A stretch of DNA of 64,000 bases, taken from contig CAVXLG010000019.1 of NCBI GenBank assembly GCA_963762615.1, positions 49,180 through 113,179 of the forward strand, written 5' to 3'. This stretch comes from PALSA-505 sp963762615. Its GTDB lineage: Bacteria; Actinomycetota; Actinomycetes; Streptosporangiales; Streptosporangiaceae. The position numbers were made by a program, and so were the translations under genes. Positions 35,151 through 43,867 of this stretch are shown in pieces. Below the pieces are notes generated by a model. That model had not been told where the DNA came from. It saw nothing but the letters and a program-made list of their open reading frames with translations, and made no database searches. Within the stretch, counting starts at the first letter, position 1. Each line of letters starts with the position of its first letter.

Positions 35151-36047
35151 GGCCTCCAGGGCTGACAGCCCGGAGATGGCCACCGCCGCGACCGCCGCCG
35201 CCAGCAGCAGCAGGCTGGGCCGCGGCGCCGGCCGCAGCAGCGCGGCCACCCGGCGCGGTACCGCCCCCGCGCCGCCCAGGCCGCCCGGGCCGGGCACCGC
35301 GCCGAGCGCCCCAGCGGGAGCGGCCGCACCGGGCGGGGCGGCCTGGGCGGCCAGCGCGGCCACGGCGATGGCGCGCGCGACCAGCGTCCGGTTCCCGGCC
35401 GAGGCCGCGGCCTGCTCGTCGGCCCACCGTTCCACGCAGTATCCGACGGCGGCCGCCAGCGGCCGCAGCAGCGGGTTGGCCGCCGAGGCCAGCCGGGCCG
35501 CCGCCGTGAACAGGTAGTGCCGGCCCGAGGCGTGCGCCCGCTCGTGCGCCAGCAGCACCTGGCGCTCGGCCGCGGTGAGGGCATCCATCATCCCGGTGGT
35601 GACCACGATCCGGCCGGGCCACCCGGGCGCGGTGTAGGCGTCGGCCGCCTCGTCGGTGACCACGACAACCTGGTCGGCGCCGGGCAGCCAGCGTGCGTGC
35701 CGGTGCGCGGCGATCAGCGCGCCGGTGCGCCGCCACGCCGCGCGGCCGGCCGCGACCGCCGCGGCGGCCAGCAGCATCCCCGCGGCCAGCCCGAGCGGCA
35801 CCGGCGCGGGATTGCCGCGGCTCACCGCGCGCAGCGACAGATCCGCGACCGCGGCGACCAGGGGGATGCGGAGGGTCGCGGCCAGCGCGAGCAGCCCGAG
35901 CACGGCGCTGCTGGCCGCGGCCAGCGCCACCGCGCTCGCCGTCAGCAGCCAGGTCGCGGTCCGCGGCGGCAGCCGTTCGGCCAGGCGGCGAGCCGTCACC
36001 GCGGCGAGCAGCGGGACGACCAGGGGCAGGTACACGATGAGGTGCAT
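35100..36047 (-). CDS. M56 family (BlaR1/MecR1-type) membrane metallopeptidase
   Basis: 315 residues with helices at the N-terminus (LIVYLPLVVPLLAAV), the zinc motif HERAH (HExxH) in LLAHERAHASGRHY, and a later Asp/Glu-containing helix (ERWADEQAAASA). A last helix lies near the C-terminus. There is no penicillin-sensor domain, so it is a short M56 peptidase rather than a full BlaR1. It starts at ATG 36047, just 11 bp after the blaI stop, so the two form an operon. In known systems the peptidase cleaves the BlaI repressor. Confidence 0.9.
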   Translation of the reverse strand: MHLIVYLPLVVPLLAAVTARRLAERLPPRTATWLLTASAVALAAASSAVLGLLALAATLRIPLVAAVADLSLRAVSRGNPAPVPLGLAAGMLLAAAAVAAGRAAWRRTGALIAAHRHARWLPGADQVVVVTDEAADAYTAPGWPGRIVVTTGMMDALTAAERQVLLAHERAHASGRHYLFTAAARLASAANPLLRPLAAAVGYCVERWADEQAAASAGNRTLVARAIAVAALAAQAAPPGAAAPAGALGAVPGPGGLGGAGAVPRRVAALLRPAPRPSLLLLAAAVAAVAISGLSALEAARSLHALIEFAQAAAT

Positions 36048-36057
36048 TCCGGCCGCC

Positions 36058-36486
36058 TCAGCCGCTCGCGTCCGGCTGGCCGCCGAGCATCCGGCGCAGC
36101 AGCCGCTCGTCGGCGGGCGACAGGCCGGACACGAACCGGGCCAGCACCGTCTCGCGGTCGCCGGTGGCTTCCAGCACCCCCCGCATCCGGCGGGCCGCCA
36201 GGCCCGGCTCGTCGGCGACCGGGGCATACGCGTACGCCCGGCCGGACCTGACCCGGGTGAGCACGCCCTTGGCGTGCAGCCGCGACAAGATCGTCACCAC
36301 CGTCGTGTAGGCGAGCCTGCCGCGCAGCCGCTCCCGCACCTGCGCGGGCGTCAGCGGCTCGCCGGCGGCCTGCAGGACCGCGAGCGCCGCCGCCTCCAGT
36401 TGGCCGGCCGCGCGCCGCCGGCCGGCCTCGCCGGCGGCTGGCCCGTCTCGTCCCGCCTCACCCGATTCCGCTCCCGCGCTCGTCAA
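36058..36486 (-). CDS. blaI: BlaI/MecI-type transcriptional repressor
   Basis: About 142 residues. A winged helix begins at QLEAAALAVLQAAGEPLTPAQVRERL and continues with LAYTTVVTILSRLHAKGVLTRVRSGRAYAY, the standard BlaI/MecI DNA-binding half; a C-terminal dimer region follows (RFVSGLSPADERLLRRML). The start is uncertain: the only reasonable one after the operator is TTG 36486, while the frame stays open to 36561. A perfect dyad TCTACACGAGTGTAGA lies 20 bp upstream, consistent with self-repression. Confidence 0.85.
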   Translation of the reverse strand: MTSAGAESGEAGRDGPAAGEAGRRRAAGQLEAAALAVLQAAGEPLTPAQVRERLRGRLAYTTVVTILSRLHAKGVLTRVRSGRAYAYAPVADEPGLAARRMRGVLEATGDRETVLARFVSGLSPADERLLRRMLGGQPDASG

Positions 36487-36505
36487 GCACTGGCACGCCG
36501 CAGCG

Positions 36506-36521
36506 TCTACACGAGTGTAGA
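36506..36521. promoter_or_regulatory. BlaI operator in the blaI promoter
   Basis: TCTACACGAGTGTAGA, a perfect palindrome, sits next to a TAGTAT box on the minus strand that could serve as -10. It shares its TCTACA-n4-TGTAGA core with the dyad in front of dedA. Confidence 0.78.
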
Positions 36522-36561
36522 TACTAGTACCGCGGCGCAGACCCGGGCCGGCCGGCGGCAC

Positions 36562-39477
36562 TCACCGGCCCAGCATCACCACCTCGTCCAGGCCCGCCCG
36601 GAGATCCTCGGTGAGCCCGCCGGGGTCGGTGATCGCGGCCGCGTCGGCGTTGATCCCTATGCAGCAATCCTCGTTGTGCGAGATCAGCGTGATCATGGCC
36701 GCGCAGCCGGGCAGCGGGCCGAACGGGTACATGTGCGTGATCTGGGATCCGGCGATGTAGACCGGGAAAGGAACCCCGGGGACGTTGGAAACCTGCACGT
36801 CGTTGGTGCTGGTGAGCTGGCTGGACACGGCCGCGATGACGGGCGGGGGCAGCCAGCCTAGAGCCGGGGCCAGCACGGTCGACACCGCGTCGGTCGCGGT
36901 CCCGCTGGCCGCGCGGGCCGTCAGCACGAACTGCCGGACGGCGGCGATCCGCGCGGCCGGGTCCGGCTCGGCCATCGCCGCCGCGAACCGCGCGCCGGTG
37001 AACCGGTTGCCGCCCTGCGGATCGTCCTGGGTACGCAGGCTGATCGGGAATCCCACGGTAAGCCGGTCCACCGGGGCACCGTGCCGCTCGTGATAGCGGC
37101 GGAACCCGCCGATCACGCCGGCCAGCAGCCCGTCGTTGAGCGAACCGCCGCCCGCTTTCGCCCCGGCCTTGAGGTCGGCCAGCGGCACGTCGAGCACCTC
37201 GAAGTGCCAGCCGCCACCGCGCGCGGCCAGCAGCGCGGAACCGCGCGGCCCCGGGCCGGCCGTCCGGCCCAGCCAGCGCGCGGCCCCGGCCACTCCCCCC
37301 GCCGCCTGGGAGGCCGCCTGCCAGGGCCGGGTGAGCGAGCCGAGCGTATCGATGCCCTGGCGCAGCGCGACAGCTGGCGCAGACCGGGCGGCGCCCACGA
37401 CCTGCCCGGTAAGCAGCCCGATCCGCGACGCTTCGACCTGCCCGGCAGCCAGCGGCTCGGGCCGCTGCGGGTCGTGCTCGGGCGAACGGCTGTGCAGCCG
37501 GGTGATCAGCTGCACCGCGCCGAGCCCGTCGGTCACGCTGTGATGACTCTTGACCAGGTACCCGGCCCGGCCGCCGGCGAGCCCCTCCACCAGCAGCGCT
37601 TCCCACAGCGGGCGCTGCCGGTCGAAGGGTGCGGCGGCGAAGTCCTGCACCACGTCGAGGAGCTGGCGGAGGGAGCCGGGAGCCGGGAGCTTGACGCGGT
37701 GGACATGCCGGGACAGGTCGAAGTGGCTGTCGGTCACCCAGGTCGGCGTGCCCAGCCCGAACAGCGGCTCGGCCACCCGCTCGCGCATCCGCGGCACCAT
37801 CCGGGAGGCCCACTCGTGCGCGGCGAGGAGCCGGTCCCAGCCGGGGACGGGGTCGAGCAGCTCGAGCAGGCTGACGTTCACCCGCAGCCGGTTATCGGCC
37901 TCCTCGGCCCGCCACATCGCCGTCTCCAGCGGGTTCATCTCCGGCGCGGTGCCCCAGTCGAGCGGGACCGCCGGGGGCGGCCCGGGTACCCGGGGCTCGG
38001 TGACCGTCACCGGCCCGGAACCGCGGCCGGGCCAGTCGGCGAGCGTCTCCAGGTACTGGTTGCGCACCTCGTGCACGTGCCGGTCCAGCTCCCCGGCCGT
38101 CCAGCCGAGGGTCGGGACCGGCGGCAGCACCGCGACCTGCACGCTGCCGGCCCGGATCGTGGACGCGCCGCGCCACATCAGCTCACCGGAGTTGCGGATG
38201 ACGATGGGCACGATCGGCACCCCCGCCTGCATCGCGACGTGGAATGCCCCCTTCTTGAACGGCCCCAGCGCCGGGGTCGCCGAGCGGGTGCCTTCGGGGG
38301 CGATGACCAGCGAAATCCCCTCGCGAAGCTTCCGCACGGCCGGCTCGAGCGCCTTGCGTGCCTGCGCCGTGTTGCCGCGGTCGATGAACGTCACGTCGGC
38401 GAGCCGGAACATCAGCCCGAGCCCGGGAGCGCCGGCCAGTTCCTTCTTGGCCACGCCGGTGAACCCGCCGCGCAGCAGCTTGGCCAGGATGAGCACGTCC
38501 AGCTGGCTCTGGTGGTTGAACAGGAAGACCGCGGGACGGGTGGCCAGGTACTGCGCGCCCTGGACGTCCAGCCGCACCCCGGCCAGTACGCTTCCCAGCT
38601 CGCCGGCCAGCGTGATGCCCAGGTCGACGGCCTCACGCCGGGAGCCGGTCGGCGCGCCCAGCGCCACGCCCGCGGCGAAGCCGCCGGCCATCCCGGCCAG
38701 GCCCGCCGCCGTGCGGGCGATATCCGCCGCCCCGGCGCGGCCCCGGGACCGGAACCTGGTCATCGGCCAGCCGTAGCGGCGCGCCGCCGCCGCGAGCCCG
38801 CGGCCGGGGTTGACCGCCCGGGCCCGGCCCACGGTCCGCAGGAACGGCACATCCTCGTCGCCGTTGGAGTAGGCGTAGCTCTCCGGCAGGTCGATGTCGT
38901 GATCAGCCGCGAACTCGCGCACCGCCGCCGCCTTGCCGGCCCGCCACAGCAGCGGGCCGCCGGGGCGGCCGGTGCATATCCCGTTCACGACCTCCACCGG
39001 CGACACGATGATGTGCTGCACGCCCATCGCCCGGGCCGCGGGCTCCACCTGGAACCGGGTGGCCGACGAGGCGATCACGACGGTATGCCCGGCCCGCTGA
39101 TGCGCCTCCACCAGCCGCCACGCCTCCGGGTACAGCGAGCCGGCCACGCCCTGCACCCACAGCCGCTCGCCCAGCTCGGTGAGCTCGTCCTCGCTGCGCC
39201 CGGCCCAGACCCGCATGCTCAGCTCGGCGAACTGCTCGAAGTCCGCCTCGCTGGTTACCCCGCGCAGGCCGGTGAGCAGCATCCGGCCGAGGTCGGCCGG
39301 GGCGACCTGCAGCGAGCGCAGGTGGTAGCGGGCGAACGCGGACAGCGAGTACCCGTCGATCAGGGTCCCGTCGAAGTCGAGGAACGCGCCCACCCGCGGG
39401 CCCGGCGGCCCGGCCGCCGCATCGCAGATCAGATCTTCCTCGGTCCACGTCCCGCCCGCGGGCCGATCAGGGTTCGA
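36562..39477 (-). CDS. HAD phosphatase - PlsC acyltransferase - WS/DGAT fusion
   Basis: About 971 residues in three enzymatic parts. Residues about 25-250: a HAD-family phosphatase with FLDFDGTLIDGYS and NGDEDVPFL. Residues about 290-500: a PlsC-type 1-acylglycerol-3-phosphate acyltransferase with NHQSQLDVL and APEGTRS. The rest (from about 515): a wax ester synthase/diacylglycerol acyltransferase with HHSVTDGLGAVQL and a C-terminal SNVPGVPFPVYIAG. In mycobacteria the HAD-PlsC protein and the DGAT are separate neighbours of plsB2; here they are one chain. GTG 39477 has GGGAGG upstream and overlaps the plsB end. It would carry out lysophosphatidate acylation, dephosphorylation and triacylglycerol formation. 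Confidence 0.92.
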   Translation of the reverse strand, partial: SNPDRPAGGTWTEEDLICDAAAGPPGPRVGAFLDFDGTLIDGYSLSAFARYHLRSLQVAPADLGRMLLTGLRGVTSEADFEQFAELSMRVWAGRSEDELTELGERLWVQGVAGSLYPEAWRLVEAHQRAGHTVVIASSATRFQVEPAARAMGVQHIIVSPVEVVNGICTGRPGGPLLWRAGKAAAVREFAADHDIDLPESYAYSNGDEDVPFLRTVGRARAVNPGRGLAAAARRYGWPMTRFRSRGRAGAADIARTAAGLAGMAGGFAAGVALGAPTGSRREAVDLGITLAGELGSVLAGVRLDVQGAQYLATRPAVFLFNHQSQLDVLILAKLLRGGFTGVAKKELAGAPGLGLMFRLADVTFIDRGNTAQARKALEPAVRKLREGISLVIAPEGTRSATPALGPFKKGAFHVAMQAGVPIVPIVIRNSGELMWRGASTIRAGSVQVAVLPPVPTLGWTAGELDRHVHEVRNQYLETLADWPGRGSGPVTVTEPRVPGPPPAVPLDWGTAPEMNPLETAMWRAEEADNRLRVNVSLLELLDPVPGWDRLLAAHEWASRMVPRMRERVAEPLFGLGTPTWVTDSHFDLSRHVHRVKLPAPGSLRQLLDVVQDFAAAPFDRQRPLWEALLVEGLAGGRAGYLVKSHHSVTDGLGAVQLITRLHSRSPEHDPQRPEPLAAGQVEASRIGLLTGQVVGAARSAPAVALRQGIDTLGSLTRPWQAASQAAGGVAGAARWLGRTAGPGPRGSALLAARGGGWHFEVLDVPLADLKAGAKAGGGSLNDGLLAGVIGGFRRYHERHGAPVDRLTVGFPISLRTQDDPQGGNRFTGARFAAAMAEPDPAARIAAVRQFVLTARAASGTATDAVSTVLAPALGWLPPPVIAAVSSQLTSTNDVQVSNVPGVPFPVYIAGSQITHMYPFGPLPGCAAMITLISHNEDCCIGINADAAAITDPGGLTEDLRAGLDEVVMLGR

Positions 39478-41791
39478 CACCGGCTGCCTCCCGCCGCGAC
39501 GCTGCGTCGATCTCATCGATCATGATCACCCGGGCGACGAGGTCCCGCAGCCGCGCGGCGAAGTCCCGCCTGCGCCGTGCCAGCTCCCCGGGGGCCAGCT
39601 GGTCGCCCCCGGGGCCGGTCAGATCCAGGTTCGCGGCGAGCCGCAGCGCACCGGAGAACAGTTCCCGGGACAGCGACTCCGGTCCGTGCAGCCTGCCCTG
39701 CAGCAGCATCTGCCGGCCGACGCCGCCGCACTCGTCGAGGAACTCCTTCTCGGCGACCGGGCGGCCCGGGTCGTGCGCGCTGAGCCGTTCGGCCACCACG
39801 AGCTGCGCGTCCAGGAACGACCGCAGCACCCGGTGGGCCATCAGCAGCCGTGAACGCTCCAGCACCGAGCGCCCGTCCGCGGTCGGCCAGCCGGGGTCCA
39901 GCCGGTCAAGCTCGGCGGACAACTGCGCGCGGTAGGTCTCCTTATCGGGGAAGAAGAACTCGAACTTCAGCTGGTCACGTAGCCGCATAGCCTCGTCCCA
40001 GCGATCGGCCGGGTCGCTGAGCAGCACCATTTCGGCCACCGCGCGATCGACGAAATGGTGGATGGCGCTGTTGCGGTAGAACGCCGCTACCAGGTGCTGG
40101 CCCCGTTCGATCGCGTAGACCGGCTCCTCGCCGCCGTCGTAGACGGTCACGACCCGCTGCCGGGCCAGCGCGTCCAGCACGTGCCGCACTCCGCTGTCGG
40201 TGCGCAGCGCCTCGCCGGTGTGCGGCAGTCCCCGCTCGGTGAGGTAGCCGCGCAGCGGCTCCAGCACCCGGCTCACCTGGCCCAGGGTCAGGGCTCGGTC
40301 GCGCACGCCCAGCAGCGCCAGCGTGACCAGCGCCGTCGCGGTCGCGGGGGTCACCCGGTTGATCCGCACGGCCACCTCGAAGGCCACCTTCTGCAGCGTG
40401 AGCCGCCGCGCGTCCCGGTCGGCCGGGTACGCGGCGGCGGCCATCGCCGCGCGCAGCGACAGCGGCTCGGCGAACCTGACGTGCACGGTGCCGATCCGGT
40501 TCAGCTGTCCCCGGGCGTAGGACGCCAGCCACGACAGTCCCTCCGCCTTCTTCGCCCGGCCGCCTTGCTCGGCGGCCATCGCCGACACCTCGCGGAGCTG
40601 GTCGTAAGTGATCGACACCGGGACCAGCCAGGCGTCCTCGGCGGAGCCGTGCCCGACCGCGTCGGCGAGGTAGCTCAGCAGCCCGTAGCGCGGCGGCCGC
40701 AGCTTGCCGGTGCGCGACCGGCCGCCCTCCATGTACCACTCGAGGTTGAACCGCTTGGCCAGCAGGTAGCCGAGGTACTCGCGCAGGGCGAACTTGTAGA
40801 TCTCGTCGCCGCCGAAGCTGCGCCGGATGAAGACCACGCCGGCCCGCTTGGCCAGCGGTCCGATCGGCCAGAAGCTGAGGTTGTCCCCGCCGAGCACGTG
40901 ATTGCGCGGGAAGTCCATGCTCGCGAGCACGTCGGCCAGCAGCAGCGAGTCGGCGTAGGAGCGGTGGCTGGGCAGGAACACCAGCGCGTGGCGGCGGTTC
41001 AGCTGCCGCAGCCGCTCCAGCCCGGCGGTGTCGGCCTGGACTTCCCACGCGCGGGCGTGCAGCGGGCGCAGCGCGCCGGACAGCAGGTCCACGGCGAGCG
41101 GGCTCATGGACGCGACCAGGCCTTCCAGGTCGGCGCGGGCCCGTGCCGTCACTTCTGATTCGGCAATGTCCAGCCGGGCGGCGAGCGCGGCCGCCTCGCG
41201 GCCGAACTCCGGACGGTCCAGGATCGCCTCGACGACGTGCCTGGGTACCTTGTAGCGGTACCCGCGCAGCGGCCGTTCGGCTCGTTCCAGCGCCAGCCTG
41301 GCCTGCAGGGTCACGAACTGCGCGAACGAGCCGGTGCCGCCCCAGCGGGCGCGCAGCGCGGCCACGGTGGCGGATTCGGCGACCACGACCCGGGCCCGGC
41401 CGGGCTCGCGGCGGGCGATCCGGACCTGCTGAAAGGACGGCGGCCGCCGCGGACTGACCAGCGACAGGGCATCCGGCCAGCGCGCCGGGCGGTCCTCGCC
41501 CCGCTCCCGGGGCAGCCACGCAACCCGGGCCGCGGTCACGACCGTGTCCGGCGGGGTTTCGGCCAGCGACCGGGCCAGCCCCGGGGCGCCCAGCGGCATC
41601 ACCGCGGACGGCCGCAGGTCCGCGTCGCGCAGCCATTGCCTGATCAGCGCGCGTTCGGCCTCGCTCGCCACCTCGGCGAGCAGGATGAGCCGGGCCCGCC
41701 CGCCCGAACCGCCGCCGTCAGCAGAACCGTCGCCAGCACCGCCGGCGGGGGCGCCGCTGGCCGCGCCCGGCGCGGCTGGCCGACCGTTCAT
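39467..41791 (-). CDS. plsB: Glycerol-3-phosphate 1-O-acyltransferase (PlsB-like)
   Basis: 774 residues. The acyltransferase block shows PSHRSYADSLLL (HX4D), GGDNLSFWPIG, FIRRSFGGDEIYKFALREY, and MEGGRSRTGKLRPP, all hallmarks of PlsB-type enzymes, with VPVSITYD after it. It attaches the first acyl chain to glycerol 3-phosphate. ATG 41791 was chosen (MNGRPAAPG) because GGGAGGGAG precedes it and the longer open frame upstream is low-complexity. Its stop overlaps the start of the HAD-PlsC-DGAT gene, matching the mycobacterial plsB2-plsC order. Confidence 0.93.
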   Translation of the reverse strand: MNGRPAAPGAASGAPAGGAGDGSADGGGSGGRARLILLAEVASEAERALIRQWLRDADLRPSAVMPLGAPGLARSLAETPPDTVVTAARVAWLPRERGEDRPARWPDALSLVSPRRPPSFQQVRIARREPGRARVVVAESATVAALRARWGGTGSFAQFVTLQARLALERAERPLRGYRYKVPRHVVEAILDRPEFGREAAALAARLDIAESEVTARARADLEGLVASMSPLAVDLLSGALRPLHARAWEVQADTAGLERLRQLNRRHALVFLPSHRSYADSLLLADVLASMDFPRNHVLGGDNLSFWPIGPLAKRAGVVFIRRSFGGDEIYKFALREYLGYLLAKRFNLEWYMEGGRSRTGKLRPPRYGLLSYLADAVGHGSAEDAWLVPVSITYDQLREVSAMAAEQGGRAKKAEGLSWLASYARGQLNRIGTVHVRFAEPLSLRAAMAAAAYPADRDARRLTLQKVAFEVAVRINRVTPATATALVTLALLGVRDRALTLGQVSRVLEPLRGYLTERGLPHTGEALRTDSGVRHVLDALARQRVVTVYDGGEEPVYAIERGQHLVAAFYRNSAIHHFVDRAVAEMVLLSDPADRWDEAMRLRDQLKFEFFFPDKETYRAQLSAELDRLDPGWPTADGRSVLERSRLLMAHRVLRSFLDAQLVVAERLSAHDPGRPVAEKEFLDECGGVGRQMLLQGRLHGPESLSRELFSGALRLAANLDLTGPGGDQLAPGELARRRRDFAARLRDLVARVIMIDEIDAASRREAAGVEP

Positions 41792-41904
41792 CACCGGCTC
41801 CCTCCCTTCCCAGACCACCATCCTCGCCCATTCCGCGACCACGGTCACCTGACGTGCTGAAAGGATCCCGGCTGAAGTCCGCCGCGCCCCGCCTGGGCCC
41901 GATG

Positions 41905-43722
41905 TCAGGGGCCGAACTCGGCGCGGACGCCGAGCAGGCGCACCGGGCGCCGGCCGGTGAACCGGTCCAGCGCCGCCAGCGCCGCCTGCCTGATCGCCGC
42001 GGTGTCGACGGTGGGCGCGGCTAGCGGCTGACCGTGGGTCTGGGTGACGAACGGCGCGTACCGGACCTTCACCACCACCCGGACGGCAGGCCGCTGCTGG
42101 GCCGCGATCTCCCCGGCGACCAGCGCGGCCAGCCGCGCGACCTCCGCGGTCACCGCCGGCCAGTCCGCGATGTTTTCCTGGTAGGTCACCTCCTTGCCGT
42201 GTGACCGCGGCTGGTACGGCGTCTGGTCCACGGTCCGCTCGCCGTGCCCGCGGGCGAGCAGGATCAGCCACGGCCCGGTGGCCGGCCCGAACTGCCGCGC
42301 GAGCGCGTCCGGGTCGGCCGCCGCAAGCGCGCTGACCGTGCCGATGCCCAGCTCGGCCAGCCGTCTGGCGGTCTTGGGCCCGATGCCCCACAACGCGTCG
42401 GGAGGACGCGCGCCCAGCACCTCGAACCAGTTCTGGTAGGTCAGCCGGAACACGCCCGCGGGCTTGCCGAAGCCGGTGGCCAGCTTGGCCTGCAGCTTGT
42501 TCTGGCCGATGCCGACCGTGCAGTCCAGCCGGGTGGCCGCGCGGACCCGCCGCTGGATCTCGCGGGCGAAATCCTCCGGGTCGCCGCTGTCGATGCCCAG
42601 GAACGCCTCGTCCCAGCCCATCACCTCCAGCGCGGCGCCGGTGTCCCGCAGCACCGCCATCACCTCGGCGGACACCGCCTCGTAGGCCGCCTTGTCCACC
42701 GGCAGGAACACCGCGTCCGGGCACCGCCGCGCGGCCGTGCGCAGCGGCAGGCCGGACTGCACGCCGTAGCGGCGGGCCTCATAGGAGGCGGTGCTGACCA
42801 CGCCCCGCTTCGTCGGGTCGCCGTCGCCGCCGACCACCACCGGGCGCCCGGCCAGCCCGGGACGCCGCAGCACCTCGACGGCCGCGATGAACTGGTCGAG
42901 GTCGACGTGCAGCACCCAGTCAGCCACGTTCCCGTCATACCCCGGGAACCGGCTGCGTCCCCCCCGGGGAGGTGCCAGGCGCCGGCGGCCCGCCCGGCGG
43001 GCCAGCGCCGCGAAGGCGGACGCGTCATGCGGCGCCGCGCCGTGCTGGTCGTTGTTGAAGTAGACGAAAATGTCCGCCTCGCCCGGCCAGGCGGCATCGA
43101 TCCGCCGCATCCAGGCGCGCAGCGCCCGCACCCCGTAGCGCGGCCACGGCCGGGCCCGGCCCTCGTGGAACCGCAGGTAGCCCCAGTCCGCCGTGCGCCA
43201 CGTCGGAGTGACCGGCCGGCCGAGCCGGTCCGCCCAGCACAGCGTCGCGTTGTACCGGGTCAGCAGCTGCCGGGTCTGGCCGGTCCACCAGGACTCGTGC
43301 CGGAACTCCACCGCGACGCGGACGCCGGGGAACCGCGCGAACTGGCCCAGGCACTCATCGAGCGCGGCGGCGTCGGCGGGCAGGTTGGGCGGCAGCTGGA
43401 GCAGCACCGGGCCGAGGCGGTCGCCGAGCCCGGCGGCCGCGCGCATCAGCCGCTCGACGGGCTCGGCCGGATCGCGCAGCCGCCGCACGTGCGTCAGGTA
43501 CCGGCTCGCCTTGACCGCCATCACGAAGCCGTCCGGTGTCCTGGCCCGCCAGCCGGCGAACGTCTCCCGGGCGGGCAGCCGGTAGAAGGCGCTGTTGTTC
43601 TCGACCGTGCCGTAGTGCCTGGCGTAGTACTCCAGCCAGCTGCGCTGCGCGAGGCCGGGCGGGTACAGGACCCCGCGCCAGTCCTGGTACTGCCAGCCGG
43701 AAGTGCCGGCCAGCACCGCCAT
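41905..43722 (-). CDS. DUF72 protein fused to Y-family DNA polymerase IV
   Basis: 605 residues. The first about 255 are a DUF72 (YecE) domain: GTSGWQYQDWRGVLYPP, NNSAFYRLP, LLQLPPNLP, AVEFRHESWW and FVYFNND. From about residue 266 a Y-family polymerase follows: VLHVDLDQFIAAVE (catalytic Asp), SYEARRYGVQSGLPL, WDEAFLGID, GIGPKTARRLAELGIGTVSAL (helix-hairpin-helix), and a little-finger domain. An internal GTG at 42927 could start the polymerase alone, but it has no clear ribosome site, so a real fusion is possible. ATG 43722 has GGAGGTGAT. DUF72 function is unproven; polymerase IV does translesion synthesis. Confidence 0.85.
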   Translation of the reverse strand: MAVLAGTSGWQYQDWRGVLYPPGLAQRSWLEYYARHYGTVENNSAFYRLPARETFAGWRARTPDGFVMAVKASRYLTHVRRLRDPAEPVERLMRAAAGLGDRLGPVLLQLPPNLPADAAALDECLGQFARFPGVRVAVEFRHESWWTGQTRQLLTRYNATLCWADRLGRPVTPTWRTADWGYLRFHEGRARPWPRYGVRALRAWMRRIDAAWPGEADIFVYFNNDQHGAAPHDASAFAALARRAGRRRLAPPRGGRSRFPGYDGNVADWVLHVDLDQFIAAVEVLRRPGLAGRPVVVGGDGDPTKRGVVSTASYEARRYGVQSGLPLRTAARRCPDAVFLPVDKAAYEAVSAEVMAVLRDTGAALEVMGWDEAFLGIDSGDPEDFAREIQRRVRAATRLDCTVGIGQNKLQAKLATGFGKPAGVFRLTYQNWFEVLGARPPDALWGIGPKTARRLAELGIGTVSALAAADPDALARQFGPATGPWLILLARGHGERTVDQTPYQPRSHGKEVTYQENIADWPAVTAEVARLAALVAGEIAAQQRPAVRVVVKVRYAPFVTQTHGQPLAAPTVDTAAIRQAALAALDRFTGRRPVRLLGVRAEFGP

Positions 43723-43867
43723 CACCGATCACCTCCGGCCCTCGCCGGCGAGCCGCTCATTTCCTCGCCGCCTGCCCCCATCCTGCAACGACCAGGGCGC
43801 GGCCGGAGCCGCTTGCGGTCCTCGCGTGCCACGGGACACACTGGCCACAACCGGGAGGAGGACGGCG

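Noticed and set aside
37081..39525. An 814-residue plus-strand frame
   Set aside because: It is antisense to the HAD-PlsC-DGAT gene, with no domain and typical shadow composition.
41792..42724. N-terminal extension of PlsB by about 310 residues
   Set aside because: The extension is an out-of-frame reading of the polymerase IV gene; the ATG at 41791 has a strong ribosome site.
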